Positions 47,648 through 56,454 of a stretch of 64,000 bases of DNA are shown in pieces (position 1 is the first letter of the stretch; every line of letters begins with the position of its first letter). Source of the DNA: G963422275 sp963422275 (GTDB taxonomy: Bacteria; Pseudomonadota; Alphaproteobacteria; Rhodobacterales; Rhodobacteraceae). Where the stretch lies: the NCBI GenBank assembly GCA_963422275.1, contig OY729418.1:3782001-3846000 (forward strand). The letters run 5' to 3'. The position numbers were made by a program, and so were the translations under genes. The notes beneath the pieces are model-generated. The model saw only the letters and a list, made by a program, of their open reading frames with translations, made no database searches and was not told the DNA's origin.

Positions 47648-48311
47648 GTCGTGCACTCATAAAGGAAAAGGGATTTTCTTTCCGGCTCTGATGTGATTCA
47701 ATCTTCCAAACAGCGGGAGCATTGAGAATGCGGGGCCGGCACGATCTGACGGATGCGGAATGAGCGATCATCTCGCCGTTGTTGCCTGACAAGCCGCGGG
47801 GTGTTCCACGGGTGGACGACCGGCGGGCGATCAGCGGGATTTTTCACATCCTGCGCACCGGAACGCTGCGGGCGGAAAAAGGGGGTGCGGATCACGCCAT
47901 CGGACGGTCGCGAGGCGGGCTGAGCACCAAAATCCACGTCGTCGTCGACGGCCGCGGCCTTGCCGCGTCGCTTCGCGCTCACTCCGGGCCAAGCCTCCGA
48001 CAAGGCTGCCGTGCCGGCCTTGAGCCGGCCCGGGACACCGTCGCCGACCGCGGCTGCGACTCCCGCGCCATCCTCAAACTCATTGCCGACCATGGCTCTT
48101 GCCCCCACATCCTGACCCAACGGGACCGCCGGGAGCGGCGCTCGGTGCCCGATCACCTGTACCGCCAACGCAACCTCGTCGGACGCTTCTTCAACAAGCT
48201 CAAGCACTTCCGAGGCATCGCGACCCGCTATCGCAAGCTTGCAAGAAACTTCCTCGCCGCAATCGCCCTTGCCTCCATCCGCCTCTGGATCAAAATCAAT
48301 GAGTACACGAC
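47648..48311 (+). mobile_element. IS5-B element, copy 4 (664 bp, internally deleted)
   Basis: Bounded by CTAG at 47644-47647 and, at the right, by CTA (48312-48314) where an IS630 element has split the CTAG. It lacks the segment from PWRDLP to the middle of the protein; the joint falls at a CACGCCG-like repeat found at both places in longer copies. Unlike copies 1, 2, 3 and 5 it reads FFNKLKHFRGIA in frame (AACAAGCTC at about 48193), so it preserves the ancestral sequence at that site. An early stop (AATGAGCG near 47759) also disables it. Confidence 0.9.
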
Positions 48312-48314
48312 CTA

Positions 48315-49264
48315 GTCACCTGAATCTAAAGTTCGTGGCATAGGTTTTGTTCGACGCGGCGACGGAAGCGCTTGACGGCGGCGAGGATGTCGTCGGCTGA
48401 TTTGGTCCACTTGAAGGGTCGGGGATTTTCGCTGTGCGTTTCGATGAAGGCTCGGATGTCGGCCTCAAGCTGGAGGGTGGAGCGGTGCGCGCCACGCTGC
48501 AACTGCTTGCGGGTCAGCTCGGCGAACCAGCGCTCGACCTGATTGATCCAGGACGTCGGCGTGAACTGGACATGCCAGTGCGCTCGCCGCGCCAGCCAGG
48601 CCTTGACGCCAGCGGTTTTGCGAGTGGCGCAGTTGTCCATGACGATGTGGACGTCCAGCCGGTCCGGGACATTGCGGTCGGTCACCTTCAGGAAGGCGGG
48701 GAACTCCCTGGCCCGGTGCGGTCGAGGGCCTGGATCCGGCTCTTTTCGCCGACGCAGAGCACCAGCGCGCGATCCGGCGGCGACATGCAGAGGCCGACGA
48801 TGTCGCGAACCTTGTCGACGAAGTGCGGATCAGTGGAAAGCTTGAAGGTCTCGGCCCGGTGCGGCTGCAGGCCGAAGGCGCCCCGGATGCGCCGGATCGT
48901 CGTGTGCGACAGCCCGGTCTCCTTCGCCACCGAGCGGGTCGGCCGAGGCTCATCCGACAGGCCTTCGATGCGGTCCTTGACGAAACGCCGCCGCCACTTG
49001 CCCACGGCATGTTCGTGCACGCCGGTCTCCGCGGCCACTGCCTTGTTGCCAAGCCCGTCCGCGCAACGCAGGATCATCCGGCAGCGATCCGACAGAGAGT
49101 GCGCCACACGGCGCCTCCGAACCTGCGCTTCCAGAAACGAGCGTTCCTCATCGCTCAACACCAGGGCCGCCAGCGGCCGTCCCGTACCGCGCGCCATCGA
49201 GATGACCTCCTCTGTCCAACTCGGAAGCCATCATGCAATGAACCTTGCTTCAGTGCCAGGTGAC
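48315..49264 (-). mobile_element. IS630-family element inserted into the TA of a CTAG
   Basis: The ends GTCACCTGAATCTAAAG and its imperfect complement ending CAGGTGAC are flanked by TA on both sides (48313-48314 and 49265-49266), the IS630 hallmark. The transposase reads from 49197 (MARGTGRPLAALVLSDEERSFLE) with a helix-turn-helix region (LGNKAVAAETGVHEHAVGKWRRRF) and part of the DDE domain (VCVGEKSRIQALDRT). It then loses about 130 bp and frame before HIVMDNCATRKTAGVKAWL and NQVERWFAELTRKQLQRG. The transposase is a pseudogene. Confidence 0.9.
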
Positions 49265-49900
49265 TAGGGAACCTCTGAATATAGCCCGGTTTTGGGCGTG
49301 TCATTGCGCATCCGGTGCGCGCCCGCTGTCTTGCGCCACGCCTTTTTTTGGGGGGATCCTGACATGCAGCGCCTTCAGCAACTGACCTTTGCCAGCCTCC
49401 AATGCGATCGCAAGAAGCGCAAGACGCGCCGCGAGATCTTTCCGGAGCGGATGGACGACCCCCGATCCCCTGGGAGCGCCTGGAGGCCCGCATTGCGCCG
49501 GCGTGTCCGAAGGGCGGCCGCAAGGGGCGACAGCCGCATCCGCTGTCGGCGATGCTGCGCGTGCACTGCGTTCAGCTGTTCTGCAACCTGAGCGACCCGA
49601 TGATGGAGGACCGGCTTGCGAGGCGGAGAGCATCCGGCGCCTTGCCGGGGCGGTGCTTGAGAAGGTTCCGGACGAGACGACGATCCCGACTTCCACCGCT
49701 GGCTGGCGCACCAGCCGTTCGGGATATCGGGGATCACCTGCGAGGGGGGGGGGGGGGTTACTGAAGAAGGGCGGCATCGTTGACGCCACCATCATTTCGG
49801 CGCCATCGTCGACCGGGAACGAGAGCAACGCCCGCGATCCGGAGATGCACCGGACCAGGAAGGGGAACCAGCGGCATTTCGGGATGAAGCTGCACATCGG

Positions 49901-51744
49901 AGACTGTGAAAGCATTTCCCCGAGCCCGAGCAGGGCGGACCTCTGAGCCGATGACGGAGATGTCGGCGAGCCGGGTTGCCGACGAGCGCCAATGAAGCGG
50001 TCCCTGTCCGCCTGTGCCCTGGTTTGCCGCAGCCTGCAAGCGCCATGCTCGCCGGCAACCCGGGCAGCCACAAGGGTTGCCGCGATGCCGGAGCGACGTT
50101 GCCGGGAGGTGCCGTCCCGAAGCGAGTTGACGCTTCTTCCGCCCTGCATGGACGACGATGTGTCCGAACGCAATCCGGTGCGCGCGATCGATGCGTTCGT
50201 CGGTACGCTGGATCTGGAGGAGTTGGGTTTCCGGCACGCGGAAGAACACTGCGGGGCCGGCCAGCCGGCCTGTGATCCGGGACTGCTGCTGAAGCTTTGC
50301 CTGCATGGCTGTCAACACCGGGAGCGCAGTTCGCGCCGGTTGGAAGCGGAGACGCGACGGAACCTGGAGGTGATCTGGCGGTGCCGGGGTGCCACGCCGA
50401 GCTGCAAGACAATCGCGGATTTCCGCAAGAGCAATGCATCTGCGCTGCGGGCAGCCAACCGGGAGCTGTCGCTTCTGGATGGCCGCCGGGTGGCTGTCGA
50501 CGGGACTTTTCCGAAGGCCAATGCGAATGCGGACAGCATCCATGCGAAGGCAAATCCGGGAACGGGTCTGAAGCGTCTGGACGAAAGGATTGCCGAGTGT
50601 CACAGGCAGCTGGACGAGGCGGATGCGGGATCGGAGGATGGAGCGGACAGCGGAGAGGATCCGGAACTGGCGGCGAAGATCGAGGCTCTGGTGGAACGGC
50701 ACAAGCAGTCTTTGCGGGAAAGCTTGCAGGCAAGCGGGGAGAGCCAGATATCGGAGGTCGATCCTGATGCGCGGGTGCTGAAGAAGTCCGGCAGGACCGT
50801 GGGCGGCTGCAACTGCCAGATCGCGGTGGACGACCGATGCAAGCTGATTGTCGCGGAGGATGTCGTGCAGGACGGCAATGAAGCCGGCCAGCTGGAGCCG
50901 ATGATGACGAAGGCCTGCGAAGCCCTGGGCGCCGAGCGCTTGACCGGTCTGGCGGATTCCGGCTGCTTCAGCGGCAAACAGTTGAAGATCCGCGAAGCCA
51001 GGGGCCTGGACGCATGCGTCCCGATACCGAGACATCCGCCCCGAAGCGACAAGGGCGACGTCGCGCGATTTGGCAGAGACGACGATTTCCGTTGCGATGC
51101 CCGGAATGACACGCATGCCTGCCCGGCCGGTCAGCGGCTGACCCGAAGGGGATCGCCCCGCACAAGGGAGGGCAAGCGGCATTTCGGATACAGCTCGGTG
51201 GCAGCGGTTTGCCGGGATTGTTCGCTGAGGGACCGATGCCTGACAAAGTCGCAGCCGAGGCGGCGACTGGACCGCTGGGAGCATGAGGACGCGATCGACC
51301 GGCATCGCGGGAAGATGAGCGCCGGCGCACCCTGGATGCGCCAGGGAGCTGCGCTCGTCGGGCATCCTATCGGCACCCTCAAGCGATGGGCGGGAATGGA
51401 CCGTTTCCCGATGCGCGGACACGAAAGGCGCCGCGGCGCGTTCAGCCCGATGACACTGGGATGCAACTTCAGGCGGGTGATGAACGAGTCGGGCGCGGCG
51501 GCCTTCAGGGAGCATTGCCTGCAAAAGCGGCAGACCGGGATGATTGGCGCGCAACATTGCTCCGGGAGCCGTGTTTTCCCGTCATTCAGCGCGGCTTCAG
51601 GGTGGAGATGTCGTGTCGGCTCCTGCGAAGCGGCCCATGTGCCAAATGTCCGGCTCCTTGGCGGTGTCCGGTCCGATCCGGACACGGACACCGCCGTCAG
51701 GAACAATGGAAAATCGTCCGCGAAAGCTGATGCTTTCACAGTCT
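49901..51744 (+). mobile_element. IS1182-family element inside IS5-A
   Basis: The inverted ends AGACTGTGAAAGCAT (49901-49915) and ATGCTTTCACAGTCT (51730-51744) are exact. The interrupted IS5-A sequence (ACATCGG/CACCG in copy 2) is found split, with TCGG at 49897-49900 and again at 51747-51750, which suggests a 4-bp duplication with two extra bases at the right. One long open transposase gene fills it. Single copy in the window. Confidence 0.9.
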
Positions 51745-52118
51745 CGTCGGCACCGACCCCCGGGGTCTGGTGCACCACTTGGAGGGAACGGCCGCCAACG
51801 TCGCGACCGGCGCCTTCGGACCGGCTTCTGCACGGCGAGGAGGAGCAAGTCCGGGGTGACTCCGGATATCGCGGGATCGGCAAGCGCGCGGAGCACGCGC
51901 ATCGCGAGGTGTCGTGGCAGATTGCCCTGCCCCCGGGCAGCGCCGGACGCTGGCGCCGGGCAGCGCCGCGGCCAGGGCGGAGAAGGCGAAGGCCCGGGCG
52001 CGGGTGGAACATCCGTTCCGGATCATCAAGCGGGTGTTCGGCTGCGACATGGTTCGCTATCGAGGTGCCGCTTCTGGGCTTCTCGAACCTGATGATTGCC
52101 CAGCCGCACTTGCAATGA
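50085..52118 (+). CDS. IS1182-family transposase fused by read-through to an IS5-A tail; catalytic Glu replaced
   Basis: From the ATG at 50085 (MPERRCREVPSRSELTLLPPCMDD); the frame is also open from 49992. IS1182 landmarks are ERNPVRAIDAFVGTLDLEELGF, DGRRVAVDGTFPKANANA (first Asp), GLADSGCFSGKQ (second Asp), the Cys-rich CPAGQRL / CRDCSLRDRC segment and GTLKRWAGMDRF. The position that normally holds the catalytic Glu before HP reads Gly (codon GGG at 51360-51362, LVGHPIG where EHPFG is usual), so activity is doubtful. The frame then passes the IS end at 51744 and continues in the IS5-A transposase frame (LLHGEEEQVRGDSGYRGIGKR) to 52118, making a chimeric open frame. Confidence 0.82.
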   Translation: MPERRCREVPSRSELTLLPPCMDDDVSERNPVRAIDAFVGTLDLEELGFRHAEEHCGAGQPACDPGLLLKLCLHGCQHRERSSRRLEAETRRNLEVIWRCRGATPSCKTIADFRKSNASALRAANRELSLLDGRRVAVDGTFPKANANADSIHAKANPGTGLKRLDERIAECHRQLDEADAGSEDGADSGEDPELAAKIEALVERHKQSLRESLQASGESQISEVDPDARVLKKSGRTVGGCNCQIAVDDRCKLIVAEDVVQDGNEAGQLEPMMTKACEALGAERLTGLADSGCFSGKQLKIREARGLDACVPIPRHPPRSDKGDVARFGRDDDFRCDARNDTHACPAGQRLTRRGSPRTREGKRHFGYSSVAAVCRDCSLRDRCLTKSQPRRRLDRWEHEDAIDRHRGKMSAGAPWMRQGAALVGHPIGTLKRWAGMDRFPMRGHERRRGAFSPMTLGCNFRRVMNESGAAAFREHCLQKRQTGMIGAQHCSGSRVFPSFSAASGWRCRVGSCEAAHVPNVRLLGGVRSDPDTDTAVRNNGKSSAKADAFTVSSAPTPGVWCTTWRERPPTSRPAPSDRLLHGEEEQVRGDSGYRGIGKRAEHAHREVSWQIALPPGSAGRWRRAAPRPGRRRRRPGRGWNIRSGSSSGCSAATWFAIEVPLLGFSNLMIAQPHLQ

Positions 52119-52297
52119 CAAGGGAGAAGCGTGTCCGGAATTTGCCGGATCGGCCCTGCGGGGGCTGAAGTAGCGGCGGTTTCGCCCCGAAAACGCGCAT
52201 TTGCGGCTTCCGGACCGCCGAAAACCGACCGGCGTAGCCGGGAAGGGCAAATTCCGCAGCCAAAACCAAAAAAACCTCCAAATCAGAGGTTCCCTAG

Positions 52298-53145
52298 GTC
52301 GCGTACTCATTAGTTTTGATCCAGAGACGGATGCAGGCAAGGGCGATTGCGGCGAGGAAGTTTCTTGCGAGCTTGTGATGGCGGGTCGCGATGCCTCGGA
52401 AGTGCTTGAGCTGTTGAAGAAGCGTTCGACGAGGTTGCGTTGGCGCTACAGGTGATGGGATACCGAGCGCTGCTCCCGGCGATCCCGTTGGGTCGGGATG
52501 TGCGGGCAAGAGCCGTGCTCAGCGATGCGTTTGAGGATGCTGCGGGAGTCGCAGCCGCGGCGGTCGGCGACGGTGTCCCGGGCCGGCTCAAGGCCGTCAA
52601 GGAGGGCCGGCACGGCAGCCTTGTCGGAGGCTTGGCCCGGGGTGATCACGAAGCGGCGCGGCAGGCCAAGGCCGTCGACGACGACGTGGATTTTGGTGCT
52701 CAGCCCGCCTCGCGAGCGTCCGATGGCGTGGTCCGGACCCCCTTTTTTCCGCCCGCGGCGTGCTGGTGGGCGCGCACCACCGAGGCGTCGAGGAGATGAA
52801 GAGACCCCGGCGAGCCCGCCGCCAGCGCCTCGAACAGGCGCTCCCACACCCCTTGCTTGGCCCAGCGGTTGTAGCGGTTGCAGACTATCGTATACGGCCC
52901 GCAGCGTTCCGGAAGGTCGCGCCACGGCGTGCCGGTGCGCAGGATGTGAAAGATCCCGCTGATTACCCGCCGGTCGTCCACCCGTGGAACGCCCCGCGGC
53001 TTGTCAGGCAGCAACGGCGAGATGATCGCCCATTCCGCATCCGTCAGATCGTGCCGGCCCTGCATCCTCAATCTCCCACTGTTTGGAAACTTGAATCACA
53101 TCAGAGCCGGAAAGAAAATCCCTTTCCCCTTTATGAGTACACGAC
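52298..53145 (-). mobile_element. IS5-B element, copy 5, abutting IS5-A copy 4
   Basis: Flanked by CTAG at 52294-52297 (shared with IS5-A) and 53146-53149. Transposase pieces start at 53071 (MRMQGRHDLTDAEWAIISPLLPDKPRG) and include the fuller form TIVCNRYNRWAKQGVWERLFEALAAGSPGSLHLLDASVVRAH, which copy 2 has partly lost. It carries the shared AACAGCTC frameshift (about 52406-52425) and additional breaks. The left CTAG borders the olsA stop codon. Confidence 0.9.
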
Positions 53146-53970
53146 CTAGTCCGCTAACTTAAGCTGTTTACGAAGGCAGTCCCGCACTATACTCTCGCAG
53201 TGTTGCGCAAGCGCTTTTCTGCCTGCGAAAGCATGTGGTGAAACCGGCTCATGAAATACCGTGTCAATTATTCCGCCTAGAGGGGCGGCTAGCATGGCAA
53301 GCAAGTGGGATCTCAACGAAATGTTGCCCCAAAACCCGTAAAAGCGAGAATCTTTTCCCTTCGGCGGGCTGTAAATCAGCGAAACGGGCTGAACAAAGCT
53401 GTCATCGGGAATTCCTGACTCGAATAGGACGGCAAACAGCGTGGACTTGAAATGCAGAACCCTTAGCCCGTCCGTGCTTGTTCCTTCTGGAAAAAACAGC
53501 AGCTTGTCCCCATCCGCGAGGCGCTTCCAAAACAGCGTTTTGTGGGTCCGTGCGTGAAGTGCATTTCGCTCGATGAAGACAGTGCCAGTTGCTCGAGCCA
53601 ATATTCCGATTCCAAACCAGCCACGAACTTCGTGCTTCGCCACGAAAAATGCGCGCTGAGAAGCATTGAGTGCGAAAACGTCTAGCCAGGAAACATGGTT
53701 TGCCACCACGACCCCGGGCAAGTTCATTGGCGATCCAGATACGCGACATTTAATTCCAAGGACCTTCAAGCTAAACTGGCAGATAATTTGAGTGATGTAC
53801 GGCGAAATCGCGCCCCCCCAAGTGCGCTCGACAAGACGCACCGAAAGAAAAATAACTAGCCCACCGTATATCGTAAGCACAAACATCGGTCCCCGGAACA
53901 AAATTCTTGCCCAGCCCAAGATGTCGGGCACCATTGGGGGTGGTGGTTCATCTGAATTCCAAGTGGTCAC
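53146..53970 (-). CDS. olsA: Lyso-ornithine lipid O-acyltransferase (PlsC family)
   Basis: A 274-residue acyltransferase that should add the second acyl chain to lyso-ornithine lipid. It has an N-terminal membrane segment (about residues 29-46). The PlsC active-site motif NHVSWLD is at about residues 91-97, and FPEGTSTDG at about 160. Its start overlaps the olsB stop by 4 bases (ATGA), and this pairing identifies it as OlsA rather than a general PlsC, although PlsC-like activity is not excluded. The stop codon TAG is part of the CTAG target at 53146-53149 of IS5-B copy 5, so the present C-terminus ends exactly at the insertion. Whether residues were lost is unclear. Confidence 0.87.
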   Translation of the reverse strand: MTTWNSDEPPPPMVPDILGWARILFRGPMFVLTIYGGLVIFLSVRLVERTWGGAISPYITQIICQFSLKVLGIKCRVSGSPMNLPGVVVANHVSWLDVFALNASQRAFFVAKHEVRGWFGIGILARATGTVFIERNALHARTHKTLFWKRLADGDKLLFFPEGTSTDGLRVLHFKSTLFAVLFESGIPDDSFVQPVSLIYSPPKGKDSRFYGFWGNISLRSHLLAMLAAPLGGIIDTVFHEPVSPHAFAGRKALAQHCESIVRDCLRKQLKLAD

Positions 53971-54746
53971 GCAGTGGCCCTGTTTCGTTCATAATATTGG
54001 CGATGCCGCTCTGACATTCTCTTTGTGTCCATCAATACACAGACATCCACGGTCTTGAAGTCTCGATCAATAAACGCGCCGTCGCCAACGTATCCACCTA
54101 GCCTTAGATATGCTTTGATCAATGCAGGTGTGGCCACCATTGCGGAGCGCTGATCGATTTGACTCTCCGGAATTCGGTTCATTTCCTCGTAGTGGGTGTC
54201 ATGAACTCGAACACGCAAACCGGAAGGTGCCAAGTGATGATGATGAAGGTAGGAAAGCGGTTGCGAGAGCAAATCAATGTCCACACCCTGAAAGCTTGCA
54301 ACACCAAACAACACATCAATGCTGTAGAACAGCACATATTCGGCAAGCCCGTTCCAAAGCTGGAACATCGAGGTTCCGCCGCGGTACTCCGGATGGACGC
54401 ACGAGCGCCCCAACTCCAGGACGGAGCGGCCGGAACTGACAAGCGGTTTGAGGTCGTATTCGGACTCCGAGTAGAAGCCGCATTTCTTCGCGATATCTCC
54501 TCTAAGCAAGCGATAGACTCCGATTACGTGATCAAGAGACTTCTCGTCACGTCTCGTATCGATAAGCACCAAATGGTCAAACCATTTGTCGAATTGATCC
54601 GTTTCTAGCTTGTTTTTATGATCCACGCCGGGGCCTTCGGCGCCGAATTCCTCTACAAACACCCGGTACCGCAACCGCTGTGAAGCCAGAAGGTCTGCCT
54701 CGGAAGCAGCAATTCGTATCAGTGAGTTCTTGTCGTTAATCCACAT
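53967..54746 (-). CDS. olsB: L-ornithine N-alpha-acyltransferase, 5' end displaced by an IS1595-2 insertion
   Basis: A 259-residue OlsB-like protein of the GNAT-type N-acyl amino acid synthase family, which makes lyso-ornithine lipid from ornithine and 3-hydroxyacyl-ACP. Conserved blocks are ASQRLRYRVFVEEFGAEG, FDHLVLID, LELGRSCVHPEYRGG, FGVASFQGVD and YLRLGGYVGDGAFIDRDF. The first available ATG (54744-54746) lies in the duplicated target ATCCACAT, with the IS end touching it and no ribosome site upstream. Joining across the IS (55219 onward) gives an in-frame extension (WLFDETSPAMWINDK), so the original reading frame began further upstream or at this ATG with different leader sequence. Confidence 0.88.
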   Translation of the reverse strand: MWINDKNSLIRIAASEADLLASQRLRYRVFVEEFGAEGPGVDHKNKLETDQFDKWFDHLVLIDTRRDEKSLDHVIGVYRLLRGDIAKKCGFYSESEYDLKPLVSSGRSVLELGRSCVHPEYRGGTSMFQLWNGLAEYVLFYSIDVLFGVASFQGVDIDLLSQPLSYLHHHHLAPSGLRVRVHDTHYEEMNRIPESQIDQRSAMVATPALIKAYLRLGGYVGDGAFIDRDFKTVDVCVLMDTKRMSERHRQYYERNRATA

Positions 54747-55218
54747 GGCTCAATTCGCGAATCGCAGGCTTGGTCTGGCTATGGCGGCTGCGAGGCATGC
54801 TCTTGCTCTTGGCGATGGATGCCTGCCGAGCACGACGAGATGGAACCACTTCAGACAGCTGTCGAGATGCTTGGTGGCGATGCCGCGGAAGCCCTTGATC
54901 TGGCTGTGGCGGCTGTTGACCGTCTGGATGTGCAGAGTGCCGAAAGTCCGGCCACAGGACTTGCAGCGATAGCGGCACAAACCGCGCGACTTGCCCCGGG
55001 ACACCACGTCGCCCCCCAGCTCGATCGTTGCCAGAGAGGCCTCGCCCTCCGGTGGGTCCGACAGAACCGCAACAACCTTGCGGCACTGCTCTGCCGTCAG
55101 TTCATCGATTCTCAAAAACCAGTCCCGAAACCGCACGCGATCCATTGTTCCGCTCCCCATGGTCAATGCAAGTCGGAACTCAGTGTAGCACATACGCCTG
55201 CAAAATGCGAACAGAGCC
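54747..55218 (-). mobile_element. IS1595-2 short derivative (472 bp), copy D5, at the olsB start
   Basis: The ends GGCTCAATTCGCGAATCGCA and TGCGAACAGAGCC are flanked by a perfect 8-bp duplication ATCCACAT (54739-54746 and 55219-55226). The transposase keeps its N-terminus (MTMGSGTMDRVRFRDWFLRIDELTAEQCRKVVAVLSDPPEGEASL) and the start of the zinc ribbon, then jumps to the C-terminal HIQTVNSRHSQIKGF segment. It has no coding capacity of its own. It separates olsB from the DUF3553 gene. Confidence 0.92.
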
Positions 55219-55338
55219 ATCCACATTGCTGGGGAGGTTTCGTCGAATAGCCAATGGTGCGAGTCGAGACGGTCTTGATACAGTTGCACCAGTTGACTTG
55301 CAACGAGACTGCTAGCCTCAAAATTCAGAGAGCACCAA

Positions 55339-55521
55339 TTATCGAGGATCAACTGCATCGCTATGCAGCAGCTCCTCTAGAACCACTTCAGAACCGTCGA
55401 TAACCACTTTGCCTGCATTTTCAAAATTCACGGTGATTCGACCGTCGATTATGGACTGCACTTGGCCAACTCCCCAAGCCTTCCGCACAGGGTTTGTCAC
55501 CAGTTGTCCCGGTTCAAGCAA
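55339..55521 (-). CDS. DUF3553 small protein
   Basis: A 60-residue protein (MLEPGQLVTNPVRKAWGVGQVQSIIDGRITVNFENAGKVVIDGSEV) that matches the small DUF3553 proteins of alphaproteobacteria. The fold resembles a short Tudor/SH3-like barrel by its strand pattern; no function is established. It lies upstream of olsB on the same strand and is bracketed by two IS1595-2 elements in the same orientation (54747-55218 and 55574-56506), which may have cut it off from its original promoter and operon. Confidence 0.8.
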   Translation of the reverse strand: MLEPGQLVTNPVRKAWGVGQVQSIIDGRITVNFENAGKVVIDGSEVVLEELLHSDAVDPR

Positions 55522-55573
55522 CGTGTTGATTGGATGAATTGGCTTGTCTCCTTTTGATCGCTTGATATCTTTA

Positions 55574-56454
55574 GGCTCAATTCGCGAATCGCAGGCATGT
55601 TCTGGCGCTGGCCGCCGCGAGGCATGCTCTTGGCGATGGATGCCTGCCGAGGATGACGAGATGGAACCACCTCAGATAGCTGTCGAGATACTTGGTGGCG
55701 ATGCCGCGGAAGCGGCGCAGGAAGCCCTTGATCTGGCTGTGGCGGCTGTTGACCGTCTGGATGTGCACGGCCCCGCGCACCCGCTCGCCGGCGAGCGATT
55801 GACGCTCTCGTGAAGAATGCCGAGCGCCGCCGCAGCGGGCCGATGGCAGCGACCGGCGTCGGAGACGAGCAGGGCGTCCGGGGCGATCACCGGTGCCAGC
55901 GCCCGCTTCACGCTGTCCGCGTCGAGTTTCGGCAGGGTGCGGTTCAGGTTCCGCTCGCCCTTGCGGCTTTCGAGCACGAAGGTCTCGTCGGCCTCGACGA
56001 TCCCGGCGAGCCGGTCCGGCGACTGCCGAACCGCCGCCAGGAAGCGATGGCGCCAGCGGAACGCCGTGCTCGGCGCAATCCCGCAGCGCACCGCAGCCCC
56101 GCGGATGGTCTCGCCCTCGGCAAGCGACGCGGCGAAGGACAGCCACCGCTCCTTGCGATGCAGCCCGGACAGCGCCGTGCCGGTGAGAGCGCCGAAAGTC
56201 CGGCCGCAGGACTTGCAGCGATAGCGGCGCAAACCGCGCGACTTGCCCCGGGACACCGCGCCGCCGCTGCCGCAGTGCGGACAGCGGCGCTCCTCGCCGA
56301 CCCCCAGCTCGATGGCCGCCAGAGAGGCTTCGCTCTCCGGTGGATCCGACAGAACCGCAGCAACCTTGCGGCACTGCGCCGCCGTCAGTTCATCGATTCT
56401 CGAAAACCAGTCCCGAAACTGTGCCCGATCCATTGTTCCGCTCCCCATGGTCAA
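55574..56454 (-). pseudogene. IS1595-2 transposase, one frameshift
   Basis: Reads from 56454 as MTMGSGTMDRAQFRDWFSRIDELT, then a zinc ribbon (RRCPHCGSGG and RYRCKSCGRTF), TGTALSGLHRKERWLSF, a helix-turn-helix-like ETIRGAAVRCGIAPSTAFRWRHRFL, and a DDE start GIVEADETFVLESRKGERNL with the second acidic site in ALLVSDAG. A single frame change near 55800, after LGILHESVN, moves the C-terminal part (RGAVHIQTVNSRHSQIKGFLRRFRGIATKYLDSYLRWF) to another frame. Otherwise collinear with IS1595-family enzymes. Confidence 0.88.

Larger units (their letters stand above)
49268..52293 (+). mobile_element. IS5-A element, copy 4, split by IS1182
   Basis: Left end at 49268 after TAG (49265-49267, half of the CTAG split by IS630). 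Right end at 52293 before CTAG (52294-52297). Without the IS1182 insertion it is about 1.2 kb and very close to copies 2 and 3, including the shared 1-base deletion (about 49609-49625). A G14 run at 49744-49757 replaces normal sequence. Its right CTAG is shared with IS5-B copy 5. Confidence 0.92.

Noticed and set aside
49758..51557. 599-codon minus-strand open frame
   Set aside because: Shadow of the IS1182 transposase on the plus strand, which carries all the family motifs.
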